64,000 nucleotides of DNA from Flaviaestuariibacter flavus (GCF_004337505.1 NZ_SJZI01000042.1:186001-250000); one strand, 5' to 3'; shown: positions 1 to 12,103, counted from the stretch's first letter. Program-made: numbers and translations. Notes: a model not told the origin generated them from the letters alone.

Positions 1-612
1 CACCTGGCACCGCGGGTGGCCCGTATGTCGTTTTTCGATCATCCGGTGTCGCCCTGGCAGCCGGTGCCGCAGGCGGCCCAACCCGGGTGGGACCTGTTGA
101 TCTGGGGCGCCGTCAGCCCCTATAAGGGCGTAGCTGAATTTGTGCGCCACCATGCCGCCGATCCCGTGCTGCGGCACCGCAAGGTGCTGATCGCCGGGCG
201 CTTTTCGTCGGACGCGCTTTACCGCGAGGTGGCTGCCGCCGCGCACCCCAACATCACCCTGCGCAACGAGGTGATCAGCGAGCCGGAGCTGCGGGTGCTG
301 ATGGGCCAATGCCGCTACGTGTTGTTTTGCTATAATTCCGCGTCGGTGCTCAGCTCGGGGGCGCTGAGTAAAACGCTATCCTGCGGAAAAACGGTCATCG
401 GGCCCGCCATCGGGGCCTTCGAGGAGCTGGGCCGCCGCGGGCTTATTTACACCTACACGTCGCTTTCAGAACTGGGCGCACTGCTGGAGCAGCTGGGCGG
501 GCGGCAGGTTGACGGCGGGCAATTGCGGCAGTACACGGAAGCCCACAGCTGGACGCGGTTCGGGCTCTTCCTGCACGGTCTGCTGCGGAAGCCGGAAGAA
601 GCGGCGGCTTAG
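1..612 (+). CDS. Glycosyltransferase, C-terminal part (cut by window start)
   Basis: The reading frame is open from the first base, so the gene starts upstream; the GTG at 16 is only an internal codon. The visible ~200 residues read like the nucleotide-sugar-binding half of a GT-B (GT4-like) glycosyltransferase: a strand and loop DLLIWGAVSPYKG, a VLIAG strand, then RYVLFCYNSASVLSSGALSKTLSCGKTVIGP, the usual donor-site stretch. Acceptor and donor cannot be told. It converges on the peroxiredoxin gene, and the two stop codons overlap. Confidence 0.65.
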   Translation, partial: HLAPRVARMSFFDHPVSPWQPVPQAAQPGWDLLIWGAVSPYKGVAEFVRHHAADPVLRHRKVLIAGRFSSDALYREVAAAAHPNITLRNEVISEPELRVLMGQCRYVLFCYNSASVLSSGALSKTLSCGKTVIGPAIGAFEELGRRGLIYTYTSLSELGALLEQLGGRQVDGGQLRQYTEAHSWTRFGLFLHGLLRKPEEAAA

Positions 613-1073
613 GCCGTATGCTTGATTATTTCCTCGGCGTGCTGCTTGTTGCGGGGACGGGTGAAGATTTTTGTGATGACGCCTTTTTCATCAATTACAA
701 AGGTGGTGCGGTGCAGCCCGATCACCAGGTTGCCGTACATGTTCTTCTCGCCCCACACGCCGTACTTTTCAATGATGGCGCGCTTCGGATCGGCCACGAG
801 CGGAAAGGGGAGGCCGAACTTCTGCACGAACTTCTTATGACTCGCGCTGTCGTCGGGGCTTACCCCGATCACCTGGAAGCCGTGCTGCTTCAGCAGGCCA
901 TAATTGTCGCGCAGGTTGCAGCTCTGTACCGTGCACACCGGCGTGTCGTCGGCCGGGTAGAAATACAGTACCACTTTCTGTCCCTTGAAATCGGAGAGGG
1001 AGATCTTGTTGCCGTCCTGGTCGATGCCGGTGAAGGAAGGCGCTTTGTCGCCGGCCTGGAGATGAGTAGCCAT
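609..1073 (-). CDS. bcp: Thioredoxin-dependent peroxiredoxin, Bcp/PrxQ type
   Basis: This 154-residue thioredoxin-fold protein should reduce hydrogen peroxide and organic hydroperoxides in the cytoplasm. The peroxidatic cysteine lies in DDTPVCTVQSCNLRDNY, with a second cysteine five residues later, the atypical 2-Cys spacing of Bcp proteins. The distal Arg region and the GLHRTTFVID strand are also typical. I start at the methionine of MATHLQAGDKAP, because upstream codons run into GATGTC-type repeat DNA. Length is normal for the family. It ends 4 bp inside the convergent glycosyltransferase gene. Confidence 0.9.
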   Translation of the reverse strand: MATHLQAGDKAPSFTGIDQDGNKISLSDFKGQKVVLYFYPADDTPVCTVQSCNLRDNYGLLKQHGFQVIGVSPDDSASHKKFVQKFGLPFPLVADPKRAIIEKYGVWGEKNMYGNLVIGLHRTTFVIDEKGVITKIFTRPRNKQHAEEIIKHTA

Positions 1074-1081
1074 GAGGGAAT

Positions 1082-1115
1082 TTAATGATGTCCGATGTCG
1101 GATGTCTGATTTGGA
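1082..1115. repeat. GATGTC-word repeat
   Basis: The stretch GATGTCCGATGTCGGATGTC contains three GATGTC words spaced 7 bp. The same words recur at 44576-44660, 47975-48054 and 55593-55675, mostly as inverted pairs around terminators. Confidence 0.6.
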
Positions 1116-1168
1116 ATGCGGCAAATGTAAGCTTGCGGATGCTCATTGATCACCGGCTCTCTTGTTCT

Positions 1169-1229
1169 TATTACCACATTACCGCATTAGCACATTAGCA
1201 CATTAGCACACTAGCACACTAGCACACTA
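1169..1229. repeat. Octamer tandem array (ATTACCGC/ATTAGCAC)
   Basis: About seven 8-bp units ATTACCAC, ATTACCGC, ATTAGCAC (three times) and ACTAGCAC (twice) run up to the M23 gene; the complement of a CTA in the last unit is that gene's stop codon. The same octamers recur near 33.3-33.5, 57.8, 58.3 and 60.0-60.1 kb. Confidence 0.75.
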
Positions 1230-2885
1230 TCGCGTCACCGTCCACGTCTTCACCGTCACATTCCCTGCTTCATCTTCCACCGTCGCCTTCAGCTCGTGGG
1301 TGCCTTCGGGGAAGTGCTCATCGAAACTATAGATCCAGCTTTTGCCCTTGTCGTTGGAGCAGCGGAGCCACTTTCCGTCCACCTCGAGGCGGAAGGAGCG
1401 GATGGCGTCGTAGTTGTCGCGCGGGGTGAACACCAGCGAGGCGCGGCCCCGCAGGCTTGCCGGCGGTGTGTTGACGGTGGGCGGCTCATTGTCTACCAGC
1501 AGCTGGTAGGAGCCGAACTGCCGGAAGCGGGCCATCGCCCAGCCGCCGTTCCAGCGGGTGCGCTGCACGTAGGTGCGGCTTCCATACTTGTTGCGCATCA
1601 CGGTGCGGTCGCGCTGCGCGGCGCTGAGCGTTGCCGCCGGGCGGATGCGGATCGTTACCGAGTCGTGCGCGGGGATCGATGCGCCCAAAAACGTATGCAC
1701 CGGCGAAGCCACGCCGGCCGCAAAGGCGTCCACGCTGCTCCAGTTGATGGCAACCGTATCGTACACGGTGCGCTCGGTGGTATACAGCTCGAAGTCGGGC
1801 CGCTCAAACACGTTCACGTTATTGGGCAGGAGGCGCTCACCTGCTGTTGTTTCACTGCTGCGCGCCAGCGCGGGGTCGTACTGCACGCGCAGGGTCCGCC
1901 GCGTTTTGTTGCCGTTGGCGTCCCAGGCTTCGATGGCGATATCGTGCACCGCTTCGTCGTCGAGGTGCACGGTGCCATCGCCGTTGTAAGTTTTATAGGC
2001 CACCGCTGCGGCGCCCGGCAGCGGGCTCAGGTGCTGCAGGTCGGCGCCACCGCCCGATTTGTAGCGGTAGTCGAGCTGTGCGTTGATGAGGCGCGTTTCG
2101 TTGTAAGAGATATCGTTGAGCGCAAACTCCGATACGGGCGTGCCGTCTACCAGCAGGCGCGCGGCGTAGGTGCCGTTGGGATTGTTGGAGCCGCTGAGGC
2201 AGTCGGTGGTGCCGATGGCGAAGGAGATGCGGCGCGACCCGACGCGCACGGTGCTGCCGGCGCTCACCAGCTGGGGCGCCTGCGCCCAGGTGCTGCGGCT
2301 GCGGTCGTAGAGGGCGATGCGGCCCACCGCGGGCGGCACGGCGTCGGCGATGGGCATGCCGAAGAGCAGCGGGTTGAGGCAGTTCTCGGTCTTCGTATCT
2401 CGAATTTCGAAGTGTACGTGCGGCCCCTGCGAGGCGCCGGTGGAGCCGCTTAGACCGATGTAGCTGCTTTTGTTTACCGGGAACTGCCCCGGCTGCGGAT
2501 AGAAATCGCCTTCCCAGCTCTCGGTGCGGTATTGCTCGGATTTTACCCACTGGGCCAGCTCCGGGTAAAAGCCGTTCATGTGGGCGTAGAGGGTGGTGTA
2601 GCCGTTGGGGTGGTTGATATAAATGGCCTGCCCGAAGCCGCCCGGCTCCACCGACACGCGGGCGATATAGCCTTCTGCGGCGGCATACACCGGCAGGTTC
2701 ACGCGCTGCTGGGTGCGGATGTCGAGCCCCATATGCCAGTGGTTGCTGCGGATCTCGCCGAAGTTGGCCACCAGCTGCATGGGGATGTCGAGCGGGTTGC
2801 GGAAATAGCCCTTGGGATAGTCCTGGGCCGCGGCTGCCAGCGAGAAAAAGAGGGTACCTGCGAGTAGTGTCTTTCGGATCATCAT
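1227..2885 (-). CDS. Secreted M23 family metallopeptidase
   Basis: A 552-residue protein with a signal peptide (MMIRKTLLAGTLFFSLAAAA) and an N-terminal M23/lysostaphin-type zinc peptidase domain, expected to cut peptide cross-links of peptidoglycan in the periplasm. Zinc-site motifs are NHWHMGLD (His and Asp of HxxxD, near residues 51-55) and GPHVHFEIR (HxH). The remaining ~350 residues look like beta-sandwich domains, with a C-terminal DNYDAIRSFRLEVDGKW and ATVEDEAGN pattern as in Ig-like folds. I chose the tandem ATG at 2885/2882 because the signal peptide begins there; the longer frame adds an unlikely leader. The stop codon lies in the octamer repeat. Confidence 0.88.
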   Translation of the reverse strand: MMIRKTLLAGTLFFSLAAAAQDYPKGYFRNPLDIPMQLVANFGEIRSNHWHMGLDIRTQQRVNLPVYAAAEGYIARVSVEPGGFGQAIYINHPNGYTTLYAHMNGFYPELAQWVKSEQYRTESWEGDFYPQPGQFPVNKSSYIGLSGSTGASQGPHVHFEIRDTKTENCLNPLLFGMPIADAVPPAVGRIALYDRSRSTWAQAPQLVSAGSTVRVGSRRISFAIGTTDCLSGSNNPNGTYAARLLVDGTPVSEFALNDISYNETRLINAQLDYRYKSGGGADLQHLSPLPGAAAVAYKTYNGDGTVHLDDEAVHDIAIEAWDANGNKTRRTLRVQYDPALARSSETTAGERLLPNNVNVFERPDFELYTTERTVYDTVAINWSSVDAFAAGVASPVHTFLGASIPAHDSVTIRIRPAATLSAAQRDRTVMRNKYGSRTYVQRTRWNGGWAMARFRQFGSYQLLVDNEPPTVNTPPASLRGRASLVFTPRDNYDAIRSFRLEVDGKWLRCSNDKGKSWIYSFDEHFPEGTHELKATVEDEAGNVTVKTWTVTR

Positions 2886-3267
2886 GCGTTCTTGGGCTTC
2901 TGGGGAACAATCTTCGTACCGGCAAAGAAAGGAAGGTGCGACGAAGGGCGCCAGCATTTAACAGAAGCACCGGAAATTTTCCGGCAGGCGTTCCGCGGCC
3001 GCGGCTGGCCGGCCCGACGAGGGCAGGGCGTCGGCAACAGCTGGTGCTCCCCTGTCGCCCATCCGGCGAGACGCTGTCGTTGAAGGTTGCCACCCCGTCG
3101 GAAAAGCGCCGGCGGGAAGCCGCAACGGTTGCCGGGGCCATGGAAGAACGGTGGAGCGGTAGCCGCACCCATTGCCAGGATGTTGCCCCCGGGGCCCGGG
3201 GCCAGCCGCGCCTGGAGGGTTGCTGCGGGAATAATTATTGTATCCCATCTGTAAAAAACAACCCGTT
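2886..3267. other. Intergenic stretch without a supported gene
   Basis: This 382-bp divergent region separates the M23 gene from the YtxH-like gene. Several overlapping frames are open on both strands, but they are proline- and arginine-rich GC-biased frames with no recognisable protein. No clear TAnnTTTG box or terminator was seen. It probably holds the two divergent promoters. Confidence 0.5.
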
Positions 3268-3609
3268 ATGAGTGTCAACAACAAGCATCTCGCCACCTTC
3301 CTGCTTGGCGCGGCCGCGGCCTTCGGCGCCTACAAGTACGCCAATATGAGCGACGAGGAGAAGGAAAAGCTGGCCGCCTCGCTGAAAGACAAGGCCAAAA
3401 AGCTGAAAGACACGGCCATGGACGCCGAAGACAAGGCCATGGACTACTTCAAGGAGCTGCAGACGAAGGGCGCCGACGCCTTTAAGGAATACATGCCCAA
3501 GGTGGAAGAGTACTTCGAGAACCTTTTCGGCAAGAAAGACGCCTCCGGCACGCCCCCGGCATCGGCCTCGGGTGCGGCGGGTGGCAACACCGGGAATGTG
3601 GGCGAATAG
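3268..3609 (+). CDS. YtxH-like small envelope protein
   Basis: A 113-residue protein with one N-terminal hydrophobic helix (HLATFLLGAAAAFGAYKY), a highly charged amphipathic helix (DEEKEKLAASLKDKAKKLKD and following) and a Gly/Ala/Ser-rich tail. This layout matches YtxH/gas-vesicle-type stress proteins of unknown role. The start is the second ATG of the open frame, right before the membrane helix. It has a 54-residue relative of the same design at 3929-4093. Confidence 0.7.
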   Translation: MSVNNKHLATFLLGAAAAFGAYKYANMSDEEKEKLAASLKDKAKKLKDTAMDAEDKAMDYFKELQTKGADAFKEYMPKVEEYFENLFGKKDASGTPPASASGAAGGNTGNVGE

Positions 3610-3641
3610 GCTTCGGCTACGCTCAGCCTGACAGAAGGCTT

Positions 3642-3714
3642 GTCATCCTGAGCGGAGCGCAGCGAAGTCGAAGGATGGCCCCTCACCCCCGACCCCTTCG
3701 CAAGGGGAAGGGAA
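3642..3714. repeat. Dispersed palindromic repeat (TCATCCTGAGCG type and GC-rich unit)
   Basis: The region joins a TCATCCTGAGCGGAGCGCAG...GAAGGAT word to a CCCCTCACCCCCGACCCCTT / AAGGGGAAGGG palindrome. The second part resembles the element embedded in the ispG gene at 56790-56862. Confidence 0.6.
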
Positions 3715-3754
3715 CGCACATTCTTCGTTCCCCAGGCTGAAGCCCGGGGTTGAC

Positions 3755-3783
3755 AGAAAGCGCCGCTCTGCGGCGCTTTCTTA
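3755..3783. terminator. Intrinsic terminator
   Basis: AGAAAGCGCCG with a short loop and CGGCGCTTTCT forms an 11-bp stem that can work in both directions; it sits 145 bp after the YtxH-like gene. Confidence 0.7.
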
Positions 3784-3928
3784 TGTCACCAAAGTTTCAA
3801 GGGGAGCTCTGTTCGTCCTTCCATAGGGAGAAGGGACGGGCGCGCCCATTACCCCATTCTTTTTCCGGCACGCTATTTTATCTACCTCCACCCATTAACC
3901 CTATTGTAGAACACTAAAAGAAAAGTTC

Positions 3929-4093
3929 ATGGTACGACTCCTCACCCTGGCGGGCCTCGCCTATGCAGGTTATTACGCCTACTCGAAAATGACTCCCGAA
4001 AAAAAGCAGCAGCTCGCCGACAAGGCGCGTGAGCTGGCAGGCAAGCTCCCGCTCGACCGCGTTACCGGCGCGCTGGGCAAAGTAGGCCTGTAA
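3929..4093 (+). CDS. Small single-span protein, paralogue of the 3268-3609 product
   Basis: A 54-residue open frame: MVRLLTLAGLAYAGYYAYSK, then MTPEKKQQLADKARELAG and a short tail ending in LGKVGL. It repeats the design of the upstream YtxH-like protein: one hydrophobic helix, a Tyr-Ala-Tyr/Tyr-Lys-Tyr turn, and M-(S/T)-x-E-x-K-x-x-L opening a charged helix. That parallel, together with a 90-bp AT-richer leader, is why I accept such a short gene. Function is unknown. Confidence 0.55.
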   Translation: MVRLLTLAGLAYAGYYAYSKMTPEKKQQLADKARELAGKLPLDRVTGALGKVGL

Positions 4094-4215
4094 GTAATCG
4101 GCTGATTTGTTAATGTGCTGGTGCGTGTATGTGTTTTGAGGTGCTTTTTCACCTGCCGGTGATTCGCACATGCACACATTCACACATTAGCACATTTTCT
4201 TAACGTGCATTCCGC

Positions 4216-4250
4216 TACTTTTGCAACCCGGGCCGCCGCCCGGTTTTTTT
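4216..4250 (+). promoter_or_regulatory. carB promoter -7 box followed by a terminator-like leader hairpin
   Basis: TACTTTTG at 4216-4223 fits the Bacteroidota TAnnTTTG box. Immediately downstream CCGGGC, a 4-nt loop and GCCCGG are followed by seven T (4228-4250), 56 bp before the carB start. It could be an attenuator in the carB leader or simply the terminator of the small gene at 3929. Confidence 0.45.
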
Positions 4251-4305
4251 ATGCCCGGAAGGGACGAAAAAAGACCGAAAAAGGGGTGGCCACCACGAAA
4301 CAGAA

Positions 4306-7128
<2,823 letters not shown>

Positions 7129-7175
7129 GCGAGAACGAGAGAAAAAGAGAAAGAGAGAACATGAGAACGAGAGCA

Positions 7176-7205
7176 GAAGCCCCGCAGCGAAGCTGCGGGG
7201 CTTCG
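7176..7205. terminator. Intrinsic terminator after carB
   Basis: GAAGCCCCGCAGC, loop GAA, GCTGCGGGGCTTC makes a 13-bp GC-rich stem 48 bp after the carB stop. Confidence 0.75.
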
Positions 7206-7341
7206 TCATTGCGAGCGTAGCGAAGCAAACTCCCCGACCTTAAGACGGACCGTAGTCGGTAAGAGCTTCAGGTCGAAACTTCTTTCAGATACTACCACTC
7301 TGCGTAAATGCGGAGTTTGCTTCGCTCCGCTCGCAATGACG
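7205..7341. repeat. Repeat element family 2, copy 1 (~137 bp, inverted ends)
   Basis: Ends are GTCATTGCGAGCGTAGCGAA...GCAAACTCC and its inverse GGAGTTTGCTTCGC...CGCTCGCAATGAC. The interior (CGTAGTCGGTAAGAG...CACTCTGCGTAAAT) matches the copy at 60965-61101 in the opposite orientation. No open frame is shared, so this is a non-autonomous palindromic element. Confidence 0.75.
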
Positions 7342-7397
7342 GGCTGCCGCCCGTCGCCTGACGGCGGCAACGTAGTTCACGGCTCACGCTTCTGGCT

Positions 7398-7405
7398 TAA
7401 CTTTG
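7398..7405 (+). promoter_or_regulatory. Likely icmF promoter -7 box
   Basis: TAACTTTG, 17 bp before the chosen icmF start, matches TAnnTTTG. A good -33 TTTG box is not evident. Confidence 0.45.
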
Positions 7406-7422
7406 CCGCGATTCTTGCAATT

Positions 7423-10400
7423 ATGAGCTACACACCCAACAACAAGATCCGTATCGTCACTGCCGCTTCGCTTTTCGATGGTCATGACGCCGCCATTAAT
7501 ATCATGCGCCGCATCCTGCAGAGCAAGGGCGCCGAGATCATCCACCTCGGCCATAACCGCTCCGTGCACGAGATCGTGGAGTGCGCCATCGAGGAAGACG
7601 CCCAGGGCATCGCCATTACGTCGTACCAGGGCGGCCACGTGGAGTTTTTCAAATACATGAAAGACCTGCTGGAAGAGAACGGCTGCGGCCATATCAAGAT
7701 CTTCGGCGGCGGCGGCGGCACCATCCTGCCCCAGGAGATCGCCGAACTGCACCAGTATGGCGTTACCCGCATCTACAGCCCCGACGACGGCCGCAAGATG
7801 GGCCTTGAAGGGATGATCGAAGACGTGATCAGGCAGTGCGATTTTACCCTCAACGGCAATGGCGTTTATAACAAGCCGATGTCGCTTGGCGAACTGAAGG
7901 ATGTGCGCCAGGTGGCGCGCCTCATTACCAATGCGGAGAATGGAGTCGTGAGCCGTGAACCGTCAACCGTGAGCCTTGACGCCGGTAAGGCTCCCGTATT
8001 GGGAATCACCGGTACCGGTGGCGCCGGTAAATCGTCGGTCACCGACGAGATCGTGCGCCGTTATCTCAGCACCTATTCCGACAAGACGATCGCGGTGGTC
8101 TCGGTGGATCCTTCCAAGAAAAAGACGGGCGGCGCCCTCCTCGGCGACCGCATCCGGATGAACTCCATCTCCTCGCCCCGTGCTTACATGCGCTCGCTGG
8201 CTACCCGCGACTCCGAGGTGGCGCTCAGCGCGCATGTGCAGGACGCGCTCGACATCTGCCGCGCCGCGGGCTTTGACTTCATTATCCTCGAAAGTGCCGG
8301 CGTGGGCCAGAGCGATGCCTCCATTCTCGACTACTGCGATGTGAGCCTGTACGTGATGACGCCTGAATACGGTGCTGCCTCCCAGCTCGAAAAGATCAAT
8401 ATGCTCGACTACGCCGACGTGGTCGCCATCAATAAATTCGACAAGGCCGGCGCCCTCGACGCGCTCGCCGACGTGCGCAAGCAGTTCAAGCGCAACCACC
8501 AGCTGTGGGCCGCCAAGGACGAAGAGCTGCCGATCGTAGGCACCATCGCCGCACAGTTCAACGACCCCGGTGTGAACACACTGTTTGCGAAACTGGTAGC
8601 CGCCATCGAAACGAAGACCGGCAAGACCTTCGGCGAAGCAAGACCCGAAGGCAGCGGCCAGTTGTCTTCGAAGAGCCAGATCATCCCGCCGGCACGCGTA
8701 CGCTACCTCTCCGAAATTTCGGAGAACAACCGCAGCTACGACAACTGGGTGGATGAGCAATGCGCCATCGCCTCGCAGCTGTATAAGATCACCGGCATCA
8801 TCGGTGAAAAAGAAGTAAGCGCCATCCCCGAGCTGCAGCAGCTGAAGGCGCGCTACGAAGAGCAACTGCATCCCGAGTGCAAAAAGCTCGTGCAGCAGTG
8901 GCCCGAGGTGCAGAAGAAATATGAGGCCGACTACTTCGAATACCAGGTGCGTGACAAAGTGATCCGCCAGGACCTCATTACGAAATCACTCAGCGGAACG
9001 CGTATCCCGAAGGTGGTGCTTCCCAAATACAAAGACTGGGGCGACATCCTTCGCTGGCAGCTTCAGGAAGGTGTGCCGGGCGAGTTTCCCTACACCGCCG
9101 GTGTATTTGAGCTGAAGCGCCAGGGCGAAGACCCCACGCGGATGTTTGCCGGCGAGGGCGGCCCCGAGCGCACCAACAAGCGCTTCCACTACGTGTCGGA
9201 AGGCCAGCCTGCGAAGCGGCTTTCCACCGCTTTCGACTCGGTAACGCTGTATGGCGAAGACCCGGCGTATCGTCCCGATATCTATGGTAAGATCGGTAAC
9301 TCGGGTGTGAGCATCGCCACGGTGGATGATGCCAAGAAGCTCTATTCCGGTTTCGATCTCTGCGACCCGAAAACCTCGGTGTCGATGACCATCAACGGTC
9401 CCGCGCCGATGCTCCTGGCCTTTTTCATGAATGCCGCCATCGACCAGCAGTGCGAAAAATACATCGACCAGAACGGTCTGTGGGAGGAGGTAAAGCGCGT
9501 GAGCGCCGAAAAATATAAGGGCGGCGTTCCCCCGCAGTACTACAATCCTTCGTCACCGGAGCGCCTGCCGCACGGCAACGACGGTCTTGGCCTGAAGCTC
9601 CTCGGCCTCAGCGGCGAAGAGGTGCTTCCGAAAGAAGTATACGAGCAGCTCAAAGCACAGGCCCTGCAGCAGGTGCGCGGCACGGTACAGGCGGATATCC
9701 TCAAGGAAGACCAGGCGCAGAATACCTGCATCTTCTCCACCGAGTTTGCGCTCAAGCTGATGGGCGACGTGCAGCAGTATTTCATCGACCAGAAGGTGCG
9801 CAATTTCTACAGCGTTTCGATCTCGGGCTACCACATTGCGGAGGCGGGCGCCAACCCCATCACGCAGCTGGCCTTTACCCTGGCCAACGGCTTCACATAT
9901 GTTGAATACTACCTGAGCCGTGGCATGAACATCGATGATTTCGCACCCAACCTGTCCTTCTTCTTCTCCAACGGTATGGACCCCGAGTACAGCGTTATCG
10001 GCCGTGTGGCCCGCCGCATCTGGGCCAAGGCCATGAAGCATAAGTACAAGGGTAACGACCGCTCGCAGAAGCTTAAGTACCATATCCAGACCTCGGGCCG
10101 CTCGCTGCACGCGCAGGAGATCGACTTCAACGATATCCGCACCACGCTGCAGGCGCTTTATGCGATCTACGACAACTGCAACTCGCTTCATACGAACGCA
10201 TACGATGAAGCCATCACGACGCCCACCGAGGAAAGCGTGCGCCGCGCCATGGCCATCCAGCTGATCATCAACCGCGAGCTGGGATCGGCCAAGGTCGAGA
10301 ACTTCACGCAGGGCTCCTTCGCCATAGAAGAACTGACCGACCTGGTGGAAGCTGCAGTACTCGCCGAGTTTGACCGCATCACCGAGCGCGGGGGCGTGCT

Positions 10401-10776
10401 GGGCGCCATGGAGCGGATGTACCAGCGTAATAAGATACAGGAAGAAAGCCTCTATTACGAGCACCAGAAGCATACCGGCGAGCTGCCGCTGATCGGCGTC
10501 AACACCTTCCTCAGCAAGAATGGCTCGCCCACGGTGCTGCCCAATGAAGTGATCCGCTCAACTAAAGAAGAGAAAGAGCAGCAGATCCAGAACGTGCAGG
10601 CCTTCTGGAAGCGCAACGAAGACAAGAGCGCCGCTGCGCTGCAACGCCTGAAAGAGGTGGCAGTACAGAACGGCAACCTTTTTGCCGAGCTGATGGAGAC
10701 GGTGAAGTACTGCTCACTCGGCCAGATCACGCACGCGCTGTATGAAGTAGGCGGACAGTACCGCAGAAATATGTAG
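7423..10776 (+). CDS. icmF: Fused isobutyryl-CoA mutase
   Basis: A 1117-residue fusion of a B12-binding domain (about 1-150, motif [15 protein letters not shown]), a MeaI/ArgK-type GTPase chaperone (Walker [13 protein letters not shown], later NKFD) and an acyl-CoA mutase TIM barrel. It interconverts isobutyryl- and n-butyryl-CoA by an adenosylcobalamin radical. Two residues that separate IcmF from methylmalonyl-CoA mutase are visible: Phe575 in RMFAGEG (Tyr in mutases for methylmalonyl-CoA) and Gln766 in DQAQNTCIF (Arg in those). The start is the ATG of [11 protein letters not shown], just after a TAnnTTTG box. The upstream codons are repeat DNA. It stands alone with its own terminator. Confidence 0.95.
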   Translation: MSYTPNNKIRIVTAASLFDGHDAAINIMRRILQSKGAEIIHLGHNRSVHEIVECAIEEDAQGIAITSYQGGHVEFFKYMKDLLEENGCGHIKIFGGGGGTILPQEIAELHQYGVTRIYSPDDGRKMGLEGMIEDVIRQCDFTLNGNGVYNKPMSLGELKDVRQVARLITNAENGVVSREPSTVSLDAGKAPVLGITGTGGAGKSSVTDEIVRRYLSTYSDKTIAVVSVDPSKKKTGGALLGDRIRMNSISSPRAYMRSLATRDSEVALSAHVQDALDICRAAGFDFIILESAGVGQSDASILDYCDVSLYVMTPEYGAASQLEKINMLDYADVVAINKFDKAGALDALADVRKQFKRNHQLWAAKDEELPIVGTIAAQFNDPGVNTLFAKLVAAIETKTGKTFGEARPEGSGQLSSKSQIIPPARVRYLSEISENNRSYDNWVDEQCAIASQLYKITGIIGEKEVSAIPELQQLKARYEEQLHPECKKLVQQWPEVQKKYEADYFEYQVRDKVIRQDLITKSLSGTRIPKVVLPKYKDWGDILRWQLQEGVPGEFPYTAGVFELKRQGEDPTRMFAGEGGPERTNKRFHYVSEGQPAKRLSTAFDSVTLYGEDPAYRPDIYGKIGNSGVSIATVDDAKKLYSGFDLCDPKTSVSMTINGPAPMLLAFFMNAAIDQQCEKYIDQNGLWEEVKRVSAEKYKGGVPPQYYNPSSPERLPHGNDGLGLKLLGLSGEEVLPKEVYEQLKAQALQQVRGTVQADILKEDQAQNTCIFSTEFALKLMGDVQQYFIDQKVRNFYSVSISGYHIAEAGANPITQLAFTLANGFTYVEYYLSRGMNIDDFAPNLSFFFSNGMDPEYSVIGRVARRIWAKAMKHKYKGNDRSQKLKYHIQTSGRSLHAQEIDFNDIRTTLQALYAIYDNCNSLHTNAYDEAITTPTEESVRRAMAIQLIINRELGSAKVENFTQGSFAIEELTDLVEAAVLAEFDRITERGGVLGAMERMYQRNKIQEESLYYEHQKHTGELPLIGVNTFLSKNGSPTVLPNEVIRSTKEEKEQQIQNVQAFWKRNEDKSAAALQRLKEVAVQNGNLFAELMETVKYCSLGQITHALYEVGGQYRRNM

Positions 10777-10779
10777 GTA

Positions 10780-10844
10780 TCTCAGATCTCAGATCTGACA
10801 TCTGAGATCTGAGATTTTCACAGACGCCTTCGGGCGTCTTTTTA
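10780..10844. terminator. AGATCTGAG palindromic repeat plus terminator
   Basis: CTCAGATCTCAGATCTGACATCTGAGATCTGAG (10781-10815) is a near-perfect inverted repeat, and AGACGCC-TTCG-GGCGTCT with a T run (10822-10844) follows. Together they separate the convergent icmF and Mut7-C genes. The same words occur at 47651-47701. Confidence 0.7.
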
Positions 10845-11540
10845 TTTGCGGAGACGCTCGATAAAATCGAGCATGCGTGTATAGTGCGTGCCCTTCCAAT
10901 ACACCCGGTTGCAGTTGCCGCACTGGTAGAATTCTTTTTGAAAGCCCAGCACGCGCGGCGGTATCAGCTTGCGCACCTGCTCTTCGGCCACGGGCGCAAT
11001 CGGTCCGTTGCAGGCAAGGCAGCGCCGGAAAGGCTGGATGGCGCCGGCAAGTCCAAAGCGGCGCAGCACCTCCCCCGCCTGCTCTTCGGTGTGCTGGGAG
11101 CGCAGCCAGTAGCCGCGCCGGATGCGCCGGTGCTTGAGCAGGCCCACGTCGCGGGTAAGCAGGGCGCGGTCTTCGGTATCAGAGAGCGCTGCCAGCTGGG
11201 GATCGGTGTAGTCGTTGCGGTATAGGGTATCGAAGCCAAGCAGGCGCAGGGCGCGCGCCAGGCCGCCAAGGTGCACATCGAGCACAAAGCGAGCCTCTGG
11301 AAAAGAGCTGTCATCGGGATGCACCGCCACCTCATCGCCGTCCCGCAGGAGCGCGGCCGGGTTCGAATCCTGCCTGTTGACGATAATGACGCCCACCTCC
11401 ACATGCGGTACGCCCATGGCTTCGATGGCATCCTTAAGTGCCGGCGTGCCGTTGAATGAATACATATAGGCGGCACCCGCCGCAGCCGGCGCGAGGTCGG
11501 CAAGCCGGCCGAAAAAACGAAAGCGGGCGTTGCTGGGCAT
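10842..11540 (-). CDS. Mut7-C RNase-domain protein with ubiquitin-like N-terminus
   Basis: About 232 residues. The N-terminal ~80 residues (MPSNARFRFFGRLADLAP, then VNRQDSNPAALLRDGDEVAV) match the Mut7-C ubiquitin-like domain. The C-terminal part matches the Mut7-C PIN-type RNase fold: FVLDVHLGGLARALRLLGFDT, RALLTRDVGLLKHRRI, and a zinc ribbon with CLACNGPI and CGNCNRVYWKGTHY. Substrates in bacteria are not known. The long open frame extends upstream, but the ATG before the ubiquitin-like domain is the sensible start. Confidence 0.8.
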   Translation of the reverse strand: MPSNARFRFFGRLADLAPAAAGAAYMYSFNGTPALKDAIEAMGVPHVEVGVIIVNRQDSNPAALLRDGDEVAVHPDDSSFPEARFVLDVHLGGLARALRLLGFDTLYRNDYTDPQLAALSDTEDRALLTRDVGLLKHRRIRRGYWLRSQHTEEQAGEVLRRFGLAGAIQPFRRCLACNGPIAPVAEEQVRKLIPPRVLGFQKEFYQCGNCNRVYWKGTHYTRMLDFIERLRK

Positions 11541-11559
11541 AGGCAGCCTGTAGAAAAAA

Positions 11560-11582
11560 GAATGCCGCCCCGGGGCGGCATT
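11560..11582. terminator. GC-rich hairpin
   Basis: ATGCCGCCCCGGGGCGGCAT is a perfect palindrome between two minus-strand genes; it fits a terminator for the RDD gene transcribed toward it. Confidence 0.5.
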
Positions 11583-11605
11583 GCTGGTGATTAATACTTT
11601 CTTTC

Positions 11606-12103
11606 TTAGTAAGCGACTTCTTCCGCGCTGGCCGACTTCCGGATGTCGATCACATAGGTCTTCGACCAGGAGTCGTGCCAGAGGCGCGAGCCGAAAAAGA
11701 TGCTCAGGGCTTCGAAGGGAACAAAACGGATGAGCGCACGCAGGGCCGCGGTGCCGAAGCCGATTCTGCCGCCGTCTTCGCGCACGGCGCGGGTGCCCGT
11801 GCACAGCTTGCCGAGGGTGCGGCCGTTGCAGAAAGCTTCGGACAGGGACAGGTATAGGAAATCAATTATGAGGGCGAAGAAGAAAACACCTGTTTCCCCG
11901 ATGCTGCCCAGGAAGTCGATGTACTGTTCGCGCAACGTCAGCGCAAGGACCATGCTCACGGAAAATGTCACCAGGTAATACGCAATGAAGTCGATGATCA
12001 GGTTGAGAAAGCGCTTGCCCACAGAGGCTTGCTCGAGTCTCGGCTCGATTTCGCTAAGGATGTCGGAGGGATAGGCCGCCTCGGGTGTGTTTGTATATTC
12101 CAT
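11606..12103 (-). CDS. RDD family membrane protein
   Basis: A 165-residue protein with the RDD layout: an aspartate-bearing first helix (GKRFLNLIIDFIAYYLVTF), a second helix around FFFALIIDFLYL, the conserved GRTLGKLCTGTRAV loop and a third amphipathic helix RFVPFEALSIFFG. RDD proteins include Na+/H+ antiporters and proteins of unknown role. It lies 57 bp downstream of a second RDD gene on the same strand, and the two are about the same length, so they look like a tandem duplication. Confidence 0.85.
   Translation of the reverse strand: MEYTNTPEAAYPSDILSEIEPRLEQASVGKRFLNLIIDFIAYYLVTFSVSMVLALTLREQYIDFLGSIGETGVFFFALIIDFLYLSLSEAFCNGRTLGKLCTGTRAVREDGGRIGFGTAALRALIRFVPFEALSIFFGSRLWHDSWSKTYVIDIRKSASAEEVAY

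Noticed and set aside
1993..3168. A 391-codon minus-strand frame
   Set aside because: It shadows the M23 peptidase in another frame and reads as Arg/Pro/His-rich nonsense.
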